Position numbers and translations under genes: made by a program. Source: Anaerolineales bacterium UBA2317 (GTDB taxonomy: Bacteria; Chloroflexota; Anaerolineae; Anaerolineales; Villigracilaceae). From it: DNA of 59,002 nt. Of the stretch, positions 8,079 through 17,601 are shown in pieces. The stretch is from assembly GCA_002345215.1 (NCBI GenBank), contig DDVH01000039.1, positions 11,615 to 70,616 of the forward strand. The letters are read 5' to 3'. The notes beneath the pieces were generated by a model, which saw only the letters and a list, made by a program, of their open reading frames with translations, had not been told where the DNA came from and ran no database searches. The number at the start of each line of letters is the position of its first letter. The first letter of the stretch is position 1.

Positions 8079-8522
8079 CTACTTGTATACTTTTTTTCTT
8101 TTCAGAAATTTGAATGCAAAAAAATATGATATATACATAAAAACAAGACCTAATCCACCAAGAATTACTTTTTTGATTAAGAAAGATAAAAAATCTTTTT
8201 CTGTAGATATCTCAGGGATTAAGGTTAAGAATTGCACTAGACATCCAAGTACAATGCCAAAAATGATCCATCGAATCAAACCATGTATTCCAAAATGAAC
8301 ATCACTTAATCTGTAAATAGTAAATGCACCTGGCAACGCTATAAAGAACATAACAATTACTAATGCGAGGCATAAAATGACAATGTTTAAAGAAAATGTC
8401 TGTTGAACATCGGTTGATATGTTGTCATTATATTGACTTTGAATTACTTCCCAGAACAAGAAAGTAGCAAGCAAAGATAGCCAGGCAACTCCAGACATAA
8501 TTTTTTTGCTTTTTTGTAACAT
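8079..8522 (-). CDS. hypothetical four-helix membrane protein
   Basis: A 147-residue protein with four predicted membrane segments: about residues 10-26, 45-68, 82-103 and 117-140. It ends in a basic tail FKFLKRKKVYK. No motif I recognise and no enzyme signature. The reading frame is AT-rich like its surroundings. It lies downstream of glnS only by virtue of neighbouring position; a separate 90-base spacer divides them. Probably real because of its even membrane pattern and length, but function is unknown. Confidence 0.6.
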   Translation of the reverse strand: MLQKSKKIMSGVAWLSLLATFLFWEVIQSQYNDNISTDVQQTFSLNIVILCLALVIVMFFIALPGAFTIYRLSDVHFGIHGLIRWIIFGIVLGCLVQFLTLIPEISTEKDFLSFLIKKVILGGLGLVFMYISYFFAFKFLKRKKVYK

Positions 8523-8611
8523 TATTTTTCCGTGAGAATTTTAGTAATTTATATAAACTAAGAACTCAAGAATATCTTTTAGCTGGGCTGATTACTGCCA
8601 ACTGATAACGA

Positions 8612-10282
8612 TCAACCACTCTTCTTCTCAACCTTCGCCCAAGTATCTTTCAAATTGACCGTCAAATTAAATACAGGTTTTTCTTTTGCAGAATCTTTAT
8701 CCACACAAAAATAGCCGAGACGTTCAAATTGATAACGAGAACCAACTTCAGATGAAGCCAGAGACGGTTCTACAAATCCATTCAAAACTTCCAAAGAATT
8801 TGGATTCAAACAATTCAGGAATCCTTCTTCACCTTCTTCTGGATTTTCTTTTGAAAACAAGCGGTCATACATGCGGATTTCGGCTTCTTTGGCATGTTTG
8901 GCAGAAACCCAATGAATTGTAGATTTGACTTTTCGTCCATCCGGTGCATTGCCGCCTTTTGATTCGGGGTCATAAGTCGCATGGACTTCAATCACTTCGC
9001 CTTTATCATCTTTGACCACATGTGTACATTTGATGAAATACGCATATCGCAATCGCACTTCATTTCCGGGGAATAAGCGATAATATTTCGGTGGCGGCGT
9101 TTCGCGGAAATCATCTTGCTCAATATAAATCACTTTTGAAAATGGAACTTTGCGCGTGCCTGCGTTTTCATCTTCTGGGTTATTGATTGCATCCATTTCT
9201 TCGACTAAATCATCAGGATAATTATCAATCACAACTTTCAAAGGACGAATCACTGCCATTCTTCGTAGAGAATGTTTATTTAATTCATCACGTACACAGG
9301 CTTCTAATAATGAAACATCACTAACGCTGTAATTTTTTGCCACACCAACTTTGCGAATAAATTCTAAAATCGCATCAGCTGTGTATCCGCGCCGACGCAT
9401 AGCACGAAGTGTTGGCATTCGTGGGTCATCCCAACCATTGACGAAATTTTCTTCAACCAATCGTCGAAGTTTGCGTTTGCTCATCACAGTATATGTCATG
9501 TTCAAACGTGCAAACTCGATTTGCCGCGATTTGAAAACACCCAATTGTTCTAAAAACCATTCATACAATGGGCGATGATTTTCATATTCCAATGAACATA
9601 ATGAATGGGTAATGCCTTCCATCGAATCATTTTGTCCATGAGACCAATCGTATAACGGATAAATTTTCCACTTATCACCAGTGCGATGATGATGCTCGTG
9701 CAAAATACGATACATGGCCGGGTCACGCATGTTGATGTTTGGATGCGACATATCAATTTTTGCGCGCAAAATCCGCGAGCCATTTGGGAACTCACCATTT
9801 TTCATGCGTTCTAACAAATCTAAATTTTCTTCCACATCACGATCACGAAACGGAGAATTTTTTCCGGGCTCAGTCAGCGTGCCGCGATTCTTGCTCACTT
9901 CTTCAGGCGTTTGGTCATCTACATACGCTTTGCCATCCAGCACCAATTTTTGCGCCCACTCATATAGCAAATCAAAATAATCAGATGCAAATGTTACCTT
10001 AGCCCATTCAATCCCAAGCCAACGTGCATCTTCCTCAATTGCTTCCACAAATTCAGTTTCTTCTTTGGTTGGGTTGGTATCATCAAAACGCAAAATTAAC
10101 TCGCCGCCATTTTCTTTCGCAACGAGATAATCAATCATAAACGCCTTCACATGCCCAATGTGCAAATACCCATTTGGCTCAGGAGGCAAACGCGTGCGCA
10201 CATAATTGAAGCGTCCATTTTTCAAATCTTCTTTCACTGCTTCACGGATAAAATCTGTTGGTCTTGTTTCTTCGTCACTCAT
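8612..10282 (-). CDS. glnS: glutaminyl-tRNA synthetase
   Basis: A 556-residue class I glutaminyl-tRNA synthetase, charging tRNA-Gln directly. Visible: PPEPNGYLHIGH (HIGH motif near residue 37), RFDDTNPTKE, the WSHGQNDSMEGITHSLCSLEYENHRPLYEW block, MSKRKL (KMSKS loop) and the C-terminal anticodon-binding beta-barrels. The Gln-type PPEPNG and NDSMEGITHS sequences distinguish it from GluRS. Many bacteria lack GlnRS and use GluRS plus GatCAB; those with it probably acquired it laterally. A tRNA-Gln gene lies 530 bases away on the other strand. Confidence 0.95.
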   Translation of the reverse strand: MSDEETRPTDFIREAVKEDLKNGRFNYVRTRLPPEPNGYLHIGHVKAFMIDYLVAKENGGELILRFDDTNPTKEETEFVEAIEEDARWLGIEWAKVTFASDYFDLLYEWAQKLVLDGKAYVDDQTPEEVSKNRGTLTEPGKNSPFRDRDVEENLDLLERMKNGEFPNGSRILRAKIDMSHPNINMRDPAMYRILHEHHHRTGDKWKIYPLYDWSHGQNDSMEGITHSLCSLEYENHRPLYEWFLEQLGVFKSRQIEFARLNMTYTVMSKRKLRRLVEENFVNGWDDPRMPTLRAMRRRGYTADAILEFIRKVGVAKNYSVSDVSLLEACVRDELNKHSLRRMAVIRPLKVVIDNYPDDLVEEMDAINNPEDENAGTRKVPFSKVIYIEQDDFRETPPPKYYRLFPGNEVRLRYAYFIKCTHVVKDDKGEVIEVHATYDPESKGGNAPDGRKVKSTIHWVSAKHAKEAEIRMYDRLFSKENPEEGEEGFLNCLNPNSLEVLNGFVEPSLASSEVGSRYQFERLGYFCVDKDSAKEKPVFNLTVNLKDTWAKVEKKSG

Positions 10283-10424
10283 TTGATTGATATACCTTCA
10301 TAAATTTTTTTTGATGTAAACCCGCTTCAAACTCCGGGGATAATTGATTCTGCTTCGTGGAACATCTTCCACGCGACGGACGTTAATTATAACAAAGGTA
10401 TAATATCTACAAGGAGAAATTTAT

Positions 10425-10760
10425 ATGCAAGAAAAACGCGATAATTTTTACGCCACCTACTTTAACAAAGATGCTGTTCTCCAGTTTTCTCGCTGGGCAG
10501 GGATTTTTGCTTGGGTCGTTTTGGTCATTTATGGTGTCATTGCACTCAATTCCTTTATCCAATTTATGACCCAGTTTATGAGTGGCTTGTTTTACCAAAA
10601 AGGCATGTCCGTTTTTGACCTGATTAGTTTTTTTACACCTTATCCTATGCAATTTGCACCGGGCATCGTCTATTTCTTCGGCTTGAAATTTGTTCAACAT
10701 GCCATACTGATTCTCTTGGATATGGAAGAAAGTGCTCGTCGTTCCGCTCGCGAAAAATAA
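10425..10760 (+). CDS. small two-helix membrane protein
   Basis: A 111-residue protein with AAGGAG directly upstream of its ATG and TATAAT at 10399-10404. Two hydrophobic segments (about residues 23-48 and 72-98) connect by a short loop; the C-terminus is charged (DMEESARRSAREK). The family is unknown to me. It is divergent from glnS and just ahead of tRNA-Gln. Confidence 0.7.
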   Translation: MQEKRDNFYATYFNKDAVLQFSRWAGIFAWVVLVIYGVIALNSFIQFMTQFMSGLFYQKGMSVFDLISFFTPYPMQFAPGIVYFFGLKFVQHAILILLDMEESARRSAREK

Positions 10761-10812
10761 CCTTACCTTGCCTGACCTCTTTTGACGTGCTAAAATACCC
10801 CGCGCTTGTCTT

Positions 10813-10883
10813 TGGGGACTCGTCTAATGGTAGGACGGCTGATTCTGGCTCAGCTAGTAAGGGTTCGAATCCTTTGTCCCCAG
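10813..10883 (+). tRNA. tRNA-Gln (anticodon CTG)
   Basis: 71-base cloverleaf: acceptor TGGGGAC/GTCCCCA, D arm with TAATGGTAGGAC, anticodon stem GCTGA/TCAGC with loop TTCTGGC (anticodon CTG, reads CAG), T arm with GGTTCGAATCC, discriminator G. The U1-A72 pair is typical of tRNA-Gln. CCA is not encoded. Confidence 0.93.
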
Positions 10884-10885
10884 CT

Positions 10886-10913
10886 AAAAAGACTCTCAAT
10901 TGAGAGTCTTTTT
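10886..10913 (+). terminator. terminator after tRNA-Gln
   Basis: Perfect 28-base palindrome, aaaaagactctcaa followed by its complement, ending in a T-run; starts two bases after the tRNA end. Confidence 0.85.
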
Positions 10914-10940
10914 GTTTTCTCCCGTGTATAATCGTTAAAA

Positions 10941-12389
10941 ATGACCCATCCTATGTTTGGTTCAGATAGCAAGGAGTATTTGATAACTTTGTTTGAATAC
11001 GCGCCGATTTCACTTTGGGAGCAGGATTTCAGCCAAATTAAATCCCGTTTTGACGAATTAAGAAAGCAAGGGGTGACAAATTTTGATTCGTATTTAGATA
11101 ATCACCCTGAATTTATAGATGAATGTATGCAAGCCATCAAAGTGTTGAATGTCAATCAGCAGACTGTTTCGATGTTCAGAGCTGATTCTAAAGAAACATT
11201 TCTTGCGAATTTGAATCTTGTTTTTCGCGATGGAATGCGACATCACTTTCGTGATGAATTGCTGGCACTGTGGAAGGGAGATATCAAGTGGGCGGGCGAA
11301 GGAATCAACTATACCCTTGATGGCGAAGCGTTAGACATCATCTTGCATTGGCGTATTTTGCCAGAACACGAAAAAAATTGGGATAAGGTTCTAGTCACCA
11401 TTGAAGATATCACTGCCAGAAAACGGGCTGAGAAACGACTCGAAAGTTTATTTGAATCTTCACCAATTTCTTTATGGGAAGAAGATTATAGTGAAATCAA
11501 AAAATATTTTAACTCGCTTCACGTGCAAGGTGTGACGAATTTTGAAAATTATTTAGATGAACATCCCGAAGCCTCATTGCATTGTGCGTCATTGATTCGC
11601 GTATTGAACGTCAATCAAAAAACTTTAGAATTGTTTGGCGCAACTTCAAAAGAAAATTTGTTAAATAATTTAGGTCAAGTATTTCGTGATGAGATGGGGA
11701 AGTCATTTGCCAAGGAACTCGTGGATTTATGGAATGGCAAATTATCATACGAGCGTGAAGGCATAAATTATTCACTAACTGGTGAACCTATAAACATTCT
11801 CTTGAGTTTTCGTGTGATGCCCGGACATGAAGATGATTTCGCTTGGGTGACTGTGGCAATTCAAGATATCACTGCACGAAAAAAAGCAGAAGAATATTTG
11901 CGTTATCTCGGCACGCACGATGTGATGACAGGTTTATATAATCGTGCTTATTTTGAAGAAACAATTTTGAAATTGGAAGCCAATCGCCAAGATCCAATTA
12001 GCATTGTCATTGTTGATTTGAATTACCTAAAAAATGTGAATGATTCGTTAGGTCATCAAGCAGGTGATAAATTAATCCGCCGCATTGCTGAGGTTTTGCA
12101 AGCCGCATCTGAAGATAAATATTTTACGGCGCGTATTGGCGGTGATGAGTTTGTGGTCATCTTGCCAAACACAAGTGAAGAAACCGTTAATGAATTTATG
12201 AAACATATTCAAGTGTTGGTAGAAATGAATAATAAATTTTATCGCGAGCCTGAATTAAGTATTTCACTTGGTGGTGCAACCAGCACATCAGATATGAACC
12301 TTGAAAAAGTAATCAGCCTTGCGGATGATGCCATGTACAAAAACAAAGGTGAGCATCATCGCCGCCGTAAAGATGATGTTAAGTTTTGA
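10941..12389 (+). CDS. diguanylate cyclase with duplicated PAS-type sensor
   Basis: A 482-residue cytoplasmic protein that should make c-di-GMP. Two tandem sensory units (about 10-155 and 165-310) are clear repeats of each other: P-I-S-L-W-E-[QE]-D, QGVTNF.(SN)YLD.HPE, V-L-N-V-N-Q, and each ends D-I-T-A-R-K, which is the C-cap of a PAS domain. The GGDEF domain follows (320-475) with intact ARIGGDEF and DVMTGLYNR. The RxxD inhibitory site before GGDEF is absent, so product feedback at that site is unlikely. TATAAT lies only 8 bases before the ATG and no ribosome site is seen, so the mRNA may be leaderless. The downstream glycerate kinase gene overlaps its end. Confidence 0.92.
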   Translation: MTHPMFGSDSKEYLITLFEYAPISLWEQDFSQIKSRFDELRKQGVTNFDSYLDNHPEFIDECMQAIKVLNVNQQTVSMFRADSKETFLANLNLVFRDGMRHHFRDELLALWKGDIKWAGEGINYTLDGEALDIILHWRILPEHEKNWDKVLVTIEDITARKRAEKRLESLFESSPISLWEEDYSEIKKYFNSLHVQGVTNFENYLDEHPEASLHCASLIRVLNVNQKTLELFGATSKENLLNNLGQVFRDEMGKSFAKELVDLWNGKLSYEREGINYSLTGEPINILLSFRVMPGHEDDFAWVTVAIQDITARKKAEEYLRYLGTHDVMTGLYNRAYFEETILKLEANRQDPISIVIVDLNYLKNVNDSLGHQAGDKLIRRIAEVLQAASEDKYFTARIGGDEFVVILPNTSEETVNEFMKHIQVLVEMNNKFYREPELSISLGGATSTSDMNLEKVISLADDAMYKNKGEHHRRRKDDVKF

Positions 12390-13653
12390 AAAAGTTTTTC
12401 AAAAATATCCACAAGGTGAATTGCTTGCCAAAATTTTTACGTCAACATTTCAAGCAATTGACCCTAACGCGATTGTTAAAAAATATTTACAACAATACCC
12501 AATCAACACACACAAAAGAATATTTGCTTTTGGGTTAGGCAAAGCCGCCATCCCGATGACACAATCTTTAGCAGATGAAATTTCATTAACTGATTCGTTA
12601 GTCATCACCAAACACGTTTCAGAATCAAAGTGGAATTTTGGTTCTATCATCCCCGGCAATCATCCCATCCCCGGCAGTGACAGTTTACATGCAGGGATTC
12701 AGGCAAAAAAATTCCTTTCACAATTAACAAAAGATGATTTGCTGATTTGCTTAATCTCAGGTGGTGGCTCGGCTTTAATGACTGCGCCTGTGATTTCACT
12801 GGAAGATTTGCAAAGCCTGACATCGACTTTGTTGAAAAGTGGGGCAACAATTCATGAAATCAATACTTTGCGAAAACATTTGGATGAACTCAAAGGCGGT
12901 GGACTCGTTCAATTTGCAAATGGCGCTCAAATCCTGTCTTTAATCCTTTCTGATGTAGTGGGGGACTCGTTGGAAATCATCGCCTCTGGTGTTACTGTCC
13001 CAGACTCTACAACTATAAAAGATGCTTCCGCGATTTTAGAAAAATATAATTTACGAGGTCAAATATCAGACTCAATTTTTTCTGGCCTTCGAGAAACATT
13101 GAAGCCAGATAACTCATTATTTGAAAATGTAACAAATCAGATTGTAGGAAGTAATAATCTTACCTTAGATTTTGCGTGTAGCCAAATTAGTGATATATGG
13201 GGAGATAATAAAGTGAAAATAATCAATAAGAGTATTCAAGGCGAAGCGAGCAAAGTTGGTATAGAAATTGCTAAGCAATTCAAAGATGCTCTATACACAA
13301 TGCAAAGACCTTTTTGTTTGCTTGCTGGTGGCGAAACGACTGTAACAATTAAGGGGAATGGAAAAGGCGGAAGAAATCAAGAATTGGCATTGTCAACTGT
13401 GGACGAATTATCTGGCTTGAAAGATGTGATGTTGATTTCAATTGCTACCGATGGGGAGGATGGTCCGACAGATGCGGCAGGGGCAGTGGTGACGGGAGAA
13501 AGTTATCAACGAAGTAAAATGTTGGGGATGGACGTCAGCAGTTATCAATTAAGAAATGATGCGTATCACTTTTTCGAATCGCTTGGGGATTTAATCAAAA
13601 CGAATCCAACAGGCACAAATGTCAATGATTTAGTTTTTTGTTTTGCGTTTTAA
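12376..13653 (+). CDS. glycerate 2-kinase (MOFRL family)
   Basis: A 425-residue glycerate kinase of the GckA/TtuD (MOFRL) type, phosphorylating D-glycerate to 2-phosphoglycerate. Motifs: FGLGKAAIPM near the N-terminus, SGGGSALMTAP, INTLRKHLDELKGGGL, LSDVVGDSLEIIASGVTVPD, LAGGETTVTIKGNGKGGRNQELAL, and ATDGEDGPTDAAGA. I placed the start at ATG 12376, overlapping the diguanylate cyclase stop by 14 bases; earlier in-frame ATGs at 12373 and 12319 are possible. The overlap suggests translational coupling. Confidence 0.92.
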   Translation: MLSFEKVFQKYPQGELLAKIFTSTFQAIDPNAIVKKYLQQYPINTHKRIFAFGLGKAAIPMTQSLADEISLTDSLVITKHVSESKWNFGSIIPGNHPIPGSDSLHAGIQAKKFLSQLTKDDLLICLISGGGSALMTAPVISLEDLQSLTSTLLKSGATIHEINTLRKHLDELKGGGLVQFANGAQILSLILSDVVGDSLEIIASGVTVPDSTTIKDASAILEKYNLRGQISDSIFSGLRETLKPDNSLFENVTNQIVGSNNLTLDFACSQISDIWGDNKVKIINKSIQGEASKVGIEIAKQFKDALYTMQRPFCLLAGGETTVTIKGNGKGGRNQELALSTVDELSGLKDVMLISIATDGEDGPTDAAGAVVTGESYQRSKMLGMDVSSYQLRNDAYHFFESLGDLIKTNPTGTNVNDLVFCFAF

Positions 13654-13678
13654 GTTGCTACTATACCCAAGCCTTTTT

Positions 13679-13748
13679 AGCCACAGAGACCACTGAGAGA
13701 AAAGAGATTTAAGGGTTTTTCTCAGTGGTCTCTGTGCGCTCTGTGGCT
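13679..13748. repeat. CCACAGAG-type inverted repeat, copy 2
   Basis: Starts agccacagagaccactgag and ends ctctgtggct; the arms pair over most of their length (ccactgaga with tctcagtgg). It lies between the convergent glycerate kinase and secF genes, where it could terminate both. Confidence 0.78.
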
Positions 13749-13758
13749 TTATTTTAAT

Positions 13759-14676
13759 TTATGCGTTGGCACTTCTACCAAACCAATTTTGCCATTCTTC
13801 TTTTTCCCATAAAACCAAAATGGGAGCGGCGACAAAAATGGATGAGTATGTTCCACTTAATAAGCCGACTAATAAAATAACTGCAAATTCTTGAAGTGTG
13901 ACACCACCAAACAAGGCGAGTGCAAGTAGTAAAAATTCTACGGTCATCAATTGTGTGTTGATGGAGCGTTGTAATGTTTGCACAATGGAATGATTGACAA
14001 GTGTTTCGTAATCCAGCCTGCGTAAGATGTTTGCATTTTCACGGATGCGGTCAAATACTACGACTTTATCTTGCACAGAAAAACCGATGACAGTTAATAA
14101 TGCGGTTAAGAAAAGTGCATCCATTTGCCAGCCGAAATATCTTGCGCCAATGCCTGCTACACTAAACACTACAGCTACGTCGTGAATCATGGCAATGACT
14201 GCGCAAATGCCATAACGAAAGGCATTTTCAACTTTACGAAATGCCAAGCTGATGTAAATGATGACACCTAATGCAGCAACAGCAACAGCGAGTGCGGCAC
14301 GCTGTGCTACTTGCGCACCAATGCTCGGACCAACACTATCAAACTGAATGACAGAAATTTCTGAACCTGTTTCTGTTCGTAATGAACTTAAGATTTGGTC
14401 ACGCACTTCATTGGTTAAGAATGAAGAACGAATCACACGTGACCCGTTTTCTGTCACTGTGATTTGAGCATCGTCAACGCCTGCGGCTTCATAAATGTTG
14501 ACGATGGTTTCAGTATCTATTTCATTGCCTGACGCAAATTGAATTTCAAAGAGACTTCCACCCGTGAAGTCAATCGAAAGAGGTAAACCATCAATGGCTA
14601 AAAAGACCAAGCCAGGAATGATGATGAGAAGTGAAAATAAAAAGTAGTAGTAGCGTTTTCCGAGAATATCAATCAT
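13759..14676 (-). CDS. secF: protein translocase subunit SecF
   Basis: A 305-residue SecF with six membrane segments. Signature FTGGSLFEIQF after the first helix, then SVGPSIGAQVAQRAALAVAVAALGVIIYI, the HDVAVVFSVAG block and TVIGFSVQDKVVVFDRIRE. SecF works with SecD as a proton-driven accessory that completes protein export through SecYEG. It starts 9 bases after secD with AAGGA upstream, so the two are one operon in the usual D-F order. Confidence 0.95.
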   Translation of the reverse strand: MIDILGKRYYYFLFSLLIIIPGLVFLAIDGLPLSIDFTGGSLFEIQFASGNEIDTETIVNIYEAAGVDDAQITVTENGSRVIRSSFLTNEVRDQILSSLRTETGSEISVIQFDSVGPSIGAQVAQRAALAVAVAALGVIIYISLAFRKVENAFRYGICAVIAMIHDVAVVFSVAGIGARYFGWQMDALFLTALLTVIGFSVQDKVVVFDRIRENANILRRLDYETLVNHSIVQTLQRSINTQLMTVEFLLLALALFGGVTLQEFAVILLVGLLSGTYSSIFVAAPILVLWEKEEWQNWFGRSANA

Positions 14677-14685
14677 GTTCTATCC

Positions 14686-16047
14686 TTAAATTCCAAACCA
14701 ACGTTCAAAGTTTTGTGGTTTGAATGAACGTACGAAAATCACCAACAATGTGCGGGTGACGTAAATGGCTGTAAATAATGAAATGGCAACACCGAGAGCC
14801 AATGTCAAGGAAAAACCTTTGACGATAGTTGCCCCAAACGCAGAACCAAACCAAAAGAGAATCAATGAGGTGATGATGGCGGCTAAGTTTGAATCACGAA
14901 TGGATGACCACGCGCGCGTCCAACCTTGGTCCATGGCTTGGTTTAATGTTTTGCCGTTGCGTAATTCTTCTTTTAAACGTTCAAAGATGAGAATATTTGC
15001 ATCTAACGCCGCGCCAGTGCTGAGTAAAAAGCCGGCAATGCCGGGTAATGTGAGTGTAAAGTGGAACCACTTGAAAACTGCAAACGCCACTGCGGCATAA
15101 ATCAAAATTGAAAGCACTGCCACGACACCGGGCATACGATAATAAATAATCATGAACAATGCCACGATAATCATACCGATGCCACCAGCCAGCAAACTTT
15201 TATTTAATGAATCAGCGCCGAGGGTGGGACCAATAATTCTGGTTTCAACAATTTTCAATGGAACAGGTAAAGAACCATAGCGAAGTTGAACTGCAAAAGC
15301 ATTGGCTTCTTCTGGCGTAAAGTCGCCAGTGATTGTGCCTTGCCCACCAGTGATAGGGTCACCAATGACGGGCGCAGAGATAACTTGTTTATCTAAAACA
15401 ATGGTGAGGGCTTTGCCGGTATTGGCTGTGGTATGGTCTCCGAAAATTTGAGCACCATTTGCTTTCAAAAGAAAATCAATAGCATATCCACTGCCAAATT
15501 GATTCGCAACCACATTGACGGAATCAATTTCAGCACCGGTCATAATGGTATGGTACACAATTTCACCTTCTGGGGCTTCCACAGGTGCGCCGGTGGGGCT
15601 GTAATCTGTCACTAAAATTGTGCCTACTTCGGGGAAGTAGTCGCCGGTGTCAACAAACTCAAGCAGACCCGTTTGTTGAATCGTCGCCAAAACAGATTCA
15701 GTATCGCCTAAGCCGGGGAACTCTCCCACAATGCGGCGGTCACCTGCCACTGTAATCAAATTTTCATTCACGCCCAAAGCATCAGTACGTTGTTGAACGA
15801 TTTGACGAGCAACTTCCATGGCTTCTGAGTCAATGCTTTGGGCGGCAGGAATATCGGCTTCGAGCAAAACTTGCAAACCACCTTGCAAATCTAACCCGAG
15901 GCGTGGCTCTACATTTCTACTAAAGAGCACTTCATCAAAACTACCAAATGGGTTAGGGATGTTGATTTCACGGCTGAGGTCAATCCATAAAGCCAGGGCA
16001 ACCACAACCACAATGAGGATAATACGATTGGTTAAATTACGAATCAT
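14686..16047 (-). CDS. secD: protein translocase subunit SecD
   Basis: A 453-residue SecD: N-terminal membrane helix, RLGLDLQGGLQVLLEAD at the start of the periplasmic region, then the C-terminal five-helix part with GADSLNKSLLAGGIGMIIVALFMI, FTLTLPGIAGFLLSTGAALDANILIFERLKEELRNG and SLTLALGVAISLFTAIYVTRTL. It is much shorter than the Enterobacterial protein (about 615 residues) because the periplasmic domain is compact, as in many Gram-positive and Chloroflexota versions. Ribosome site GGAG is 12 bases before ATG. Confidence 0.95.
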   Translation of the reverse strand: MIRNLTNRIILIVVVVALALWIDLSREINIPNPFGSFDEVLFSRNVEPRLGLDLQGGLQVLLEADIPAAQSIDSEAMEVARQIVQQRTDALGVNENLITVAGDRRIVGEFPGLGDTESVLATIQQTGLLEFVDTGDYFPEVGTILVTDYSPTGAPVEAPEGEIVYHTIMTGAEIDSVNVVANQFGSGYAIDFLLKANGAQIFGDHTTANTGKALTIVLDKQVISAPVIGDPITGGQGTITGDFTPEEANAFAVQLRYGSLPVPLKIVETRIIGPTLGADSLNKSLLAGGIGMIIVALFMIIYYRMPGVVAVLSILIYAAVAFAVFKWFHFTLTLPGIAGFLLSTGAALDANILIFERLKEELRNGKTLNQAMDQGWTRAWSSIRDSNLAAIITSLILFWFGSAFGATIVKGFSLTLALGVAISLFTAIYVTRTLLVIFVRSFKPQNFERWFGI

Positions 16048-16069
16048 GCGTTAAGACTTCTCCATCCAC

Positions 16070-16107
16070 GAAAATGCCAGCCTGTGGCTGGCGCGGTCGA
16101 TATTATA
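16070..16107 (-). promoter_or_regulatory. secDF leader: TATAAT box and terminator-like hairpin
   Basis: On minus, TATAAT at 16102-16107 and then a 7-bp hairpin (16076-16092, gccagcc with a 3-base loop) followed by ATTTT. The hairpin can end the upstream six-gene transcript, and transcripts from this TATAAT box would also pass through it before reaching secD. Confidence 0.45.
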
Positions 16108-16122
16108 CTCCTGTTGTGAGAT

Positions 16123-17601
16123 TTATGGATACACCCACTCCTCAAACAACTCAGTCAAACCACAACCACATTGACCTTCCGCTTCAGCACGCAAAATTTC
16201 AGTTGTACTAATGCCCCAAGCATTATTCGTAACATAACTTTTCATAAACGCATTAAAGGCATCCGTACCCATCACAGCTTCGAGTTCCATAAAAAATAAT
16301 GCGCCACGTCCGTAAACAATTCCGCTATATTCCACACCAGTGTATTCACTCACTGGCAAACCGACAGGAATTTCTTCCTCACCAACATACGCCCATCTTC
16401 CTTTTAATTCACGCCGAAATTCCAACATGCCTTGCTCACCATAACGGTCTGTAAAATATTGCATGGTCGCAAATTGTGCCAAAGATTCATCCAACCATGG
16501 GTCATCCAATTGGTCATTGCCGACCAAGTTATAAAACCATTGATGCGCCACTTCATGCACAACCGTTCCTTCTAAATAACCGATTTGCGGTTCCATAATC
16601 CATTCTGTAATTGCAATGGCACCGGGGTATTCAATCCCCAATGCCAATGTGGGTGTAGAAACAAAATCTAATTCGGTGTATGGATACACTCCATACCTTG
16701 CATTGAAAACCTTGATAGATTGCGCCGCCATATCTAACGACTCTTCTGCGCCAGATTGTAGATAACCCGGCGTGTAAAAACGAAGTGTAACTCCATCAAT
16801 CTCTTTTACAAATTCTTGATAATTCGGACTGCCCGCCAGATAAAAATCCCGCACTGGTCCCGCTTCATACCTGACCTTTTGCCTGTCTGCTGTTTCCTCA
16901 ACATTTGATTCAACCCCAGAAGCCACCAAGACCAAATCCTTCGGTGCGTCTACAGTGACGATAAAGAATGACATATCTGCATACGTCACATCACCAGATT
17001 GGGGCGGAATTTCCGAATTCCAGTCTTCATCGTCATAGACTGCAATCATTGGGTAGATGTGTGCTAACGCAAGTACATCGTTGTAATAGGCTTGGACGCC
17101 GTAATTTAAATCCACACTTCTTGGTATCGTAATATCAAATTCCATGCGGATATTTATTTTTTCTGCTGGCTGTAATGGATTTTTCAACGACAAAATCATC
17201 AAACTATCGTTCAATTCGTATTTTGGTTCAATTGACTCATTATTTACAGAAACATTTTCTACAGTGATTTCACCACCAAGAATATTTGGAAATAAGCGAA
17301 AATGAATTTCATCCAGTGCTACATCTTCATTGTTTGTGTAATCTACGGTTTGTTTACCTGAAATTTGATATAGGTTATCTGCAATGACAAAATCAATTTT
17401 GTATACACTCGCAGTTGATAATTCATCTATCACCGAATGATATGCGGGGTTGAGTCCGCTTTTGAAGATGGATAAATCATTGTCTTGTATTGAGGTGGCG
17501 GGGGGCAGTGTGGGTGTAATCTCAGGCTGAGGTTGCAGAGACAGGCATGAGGTCAGAATGAGAAGCGTGAATAGGGTGAATATCAAAGTTTTTTTAATCA
17601 T
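16123..17601 (-). CDS. M1-family metallopeptidase lipoprotein
   Basis: A 492-residue surface lipoprotein (signal peptide with lipobox LTSC, Cys near 19, then a Pro/Thr-rich linker). Zinc motif HEVAHQW near residue 348 with the third ligand Glu in WLDESLA 18 residues later, and the M1 substrate-binding strand GIEYPGAIAI in place of GAMEN. So an outward-facing gluzincin aminopeptidase acting on peptides is likely. Its start overlaps the stop of the P-loop kinase gene by four bases (ATGA), last gene of a six-gene run. Confidence 0.9.
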   Translation of the reverse strand: MIKKTLIFTLFTLLILTSCLSLQPQPEITPTLPPATSIQDNDLSIFKSGLNPAYHSVIDELSTASVYKIDFVIADNLYQISGKQTVDYTNNEDVALDEIHFRLFPNILGGEITVENVSVNNESIEPKYELNDSLMILSLKNPLQPAEKINIRMEFDITIPRSVDLNYGVQAYYNDVLALAHIYPMIAVYDDEDWNSEIPPQSGDVTYADMSFFIVTVDAPKDLVLVASGVESNVEETADRQKVRYEAGPVRDFYLAGSPNYQEFVKEIDGVTLRFYTPGYLQSGAEESLDMAAQSIKVFNARYGVYPYTELDFVSTPTLALGIEYPGAIAITEWIMEPQIGYLEGTVVHEVAHQWFYNLVGNDQLDDPWLDESLAQFATMQYFTDRYGEQGMLEFRRELKGRWAYVGEEEIPVGLPVSEYTGVEYSGIVYGRGALFFMELEAVMGTDAFNAFMKSYVTNNAWGISTTEILRAEAEGQCGCGLTELFEEWVYP

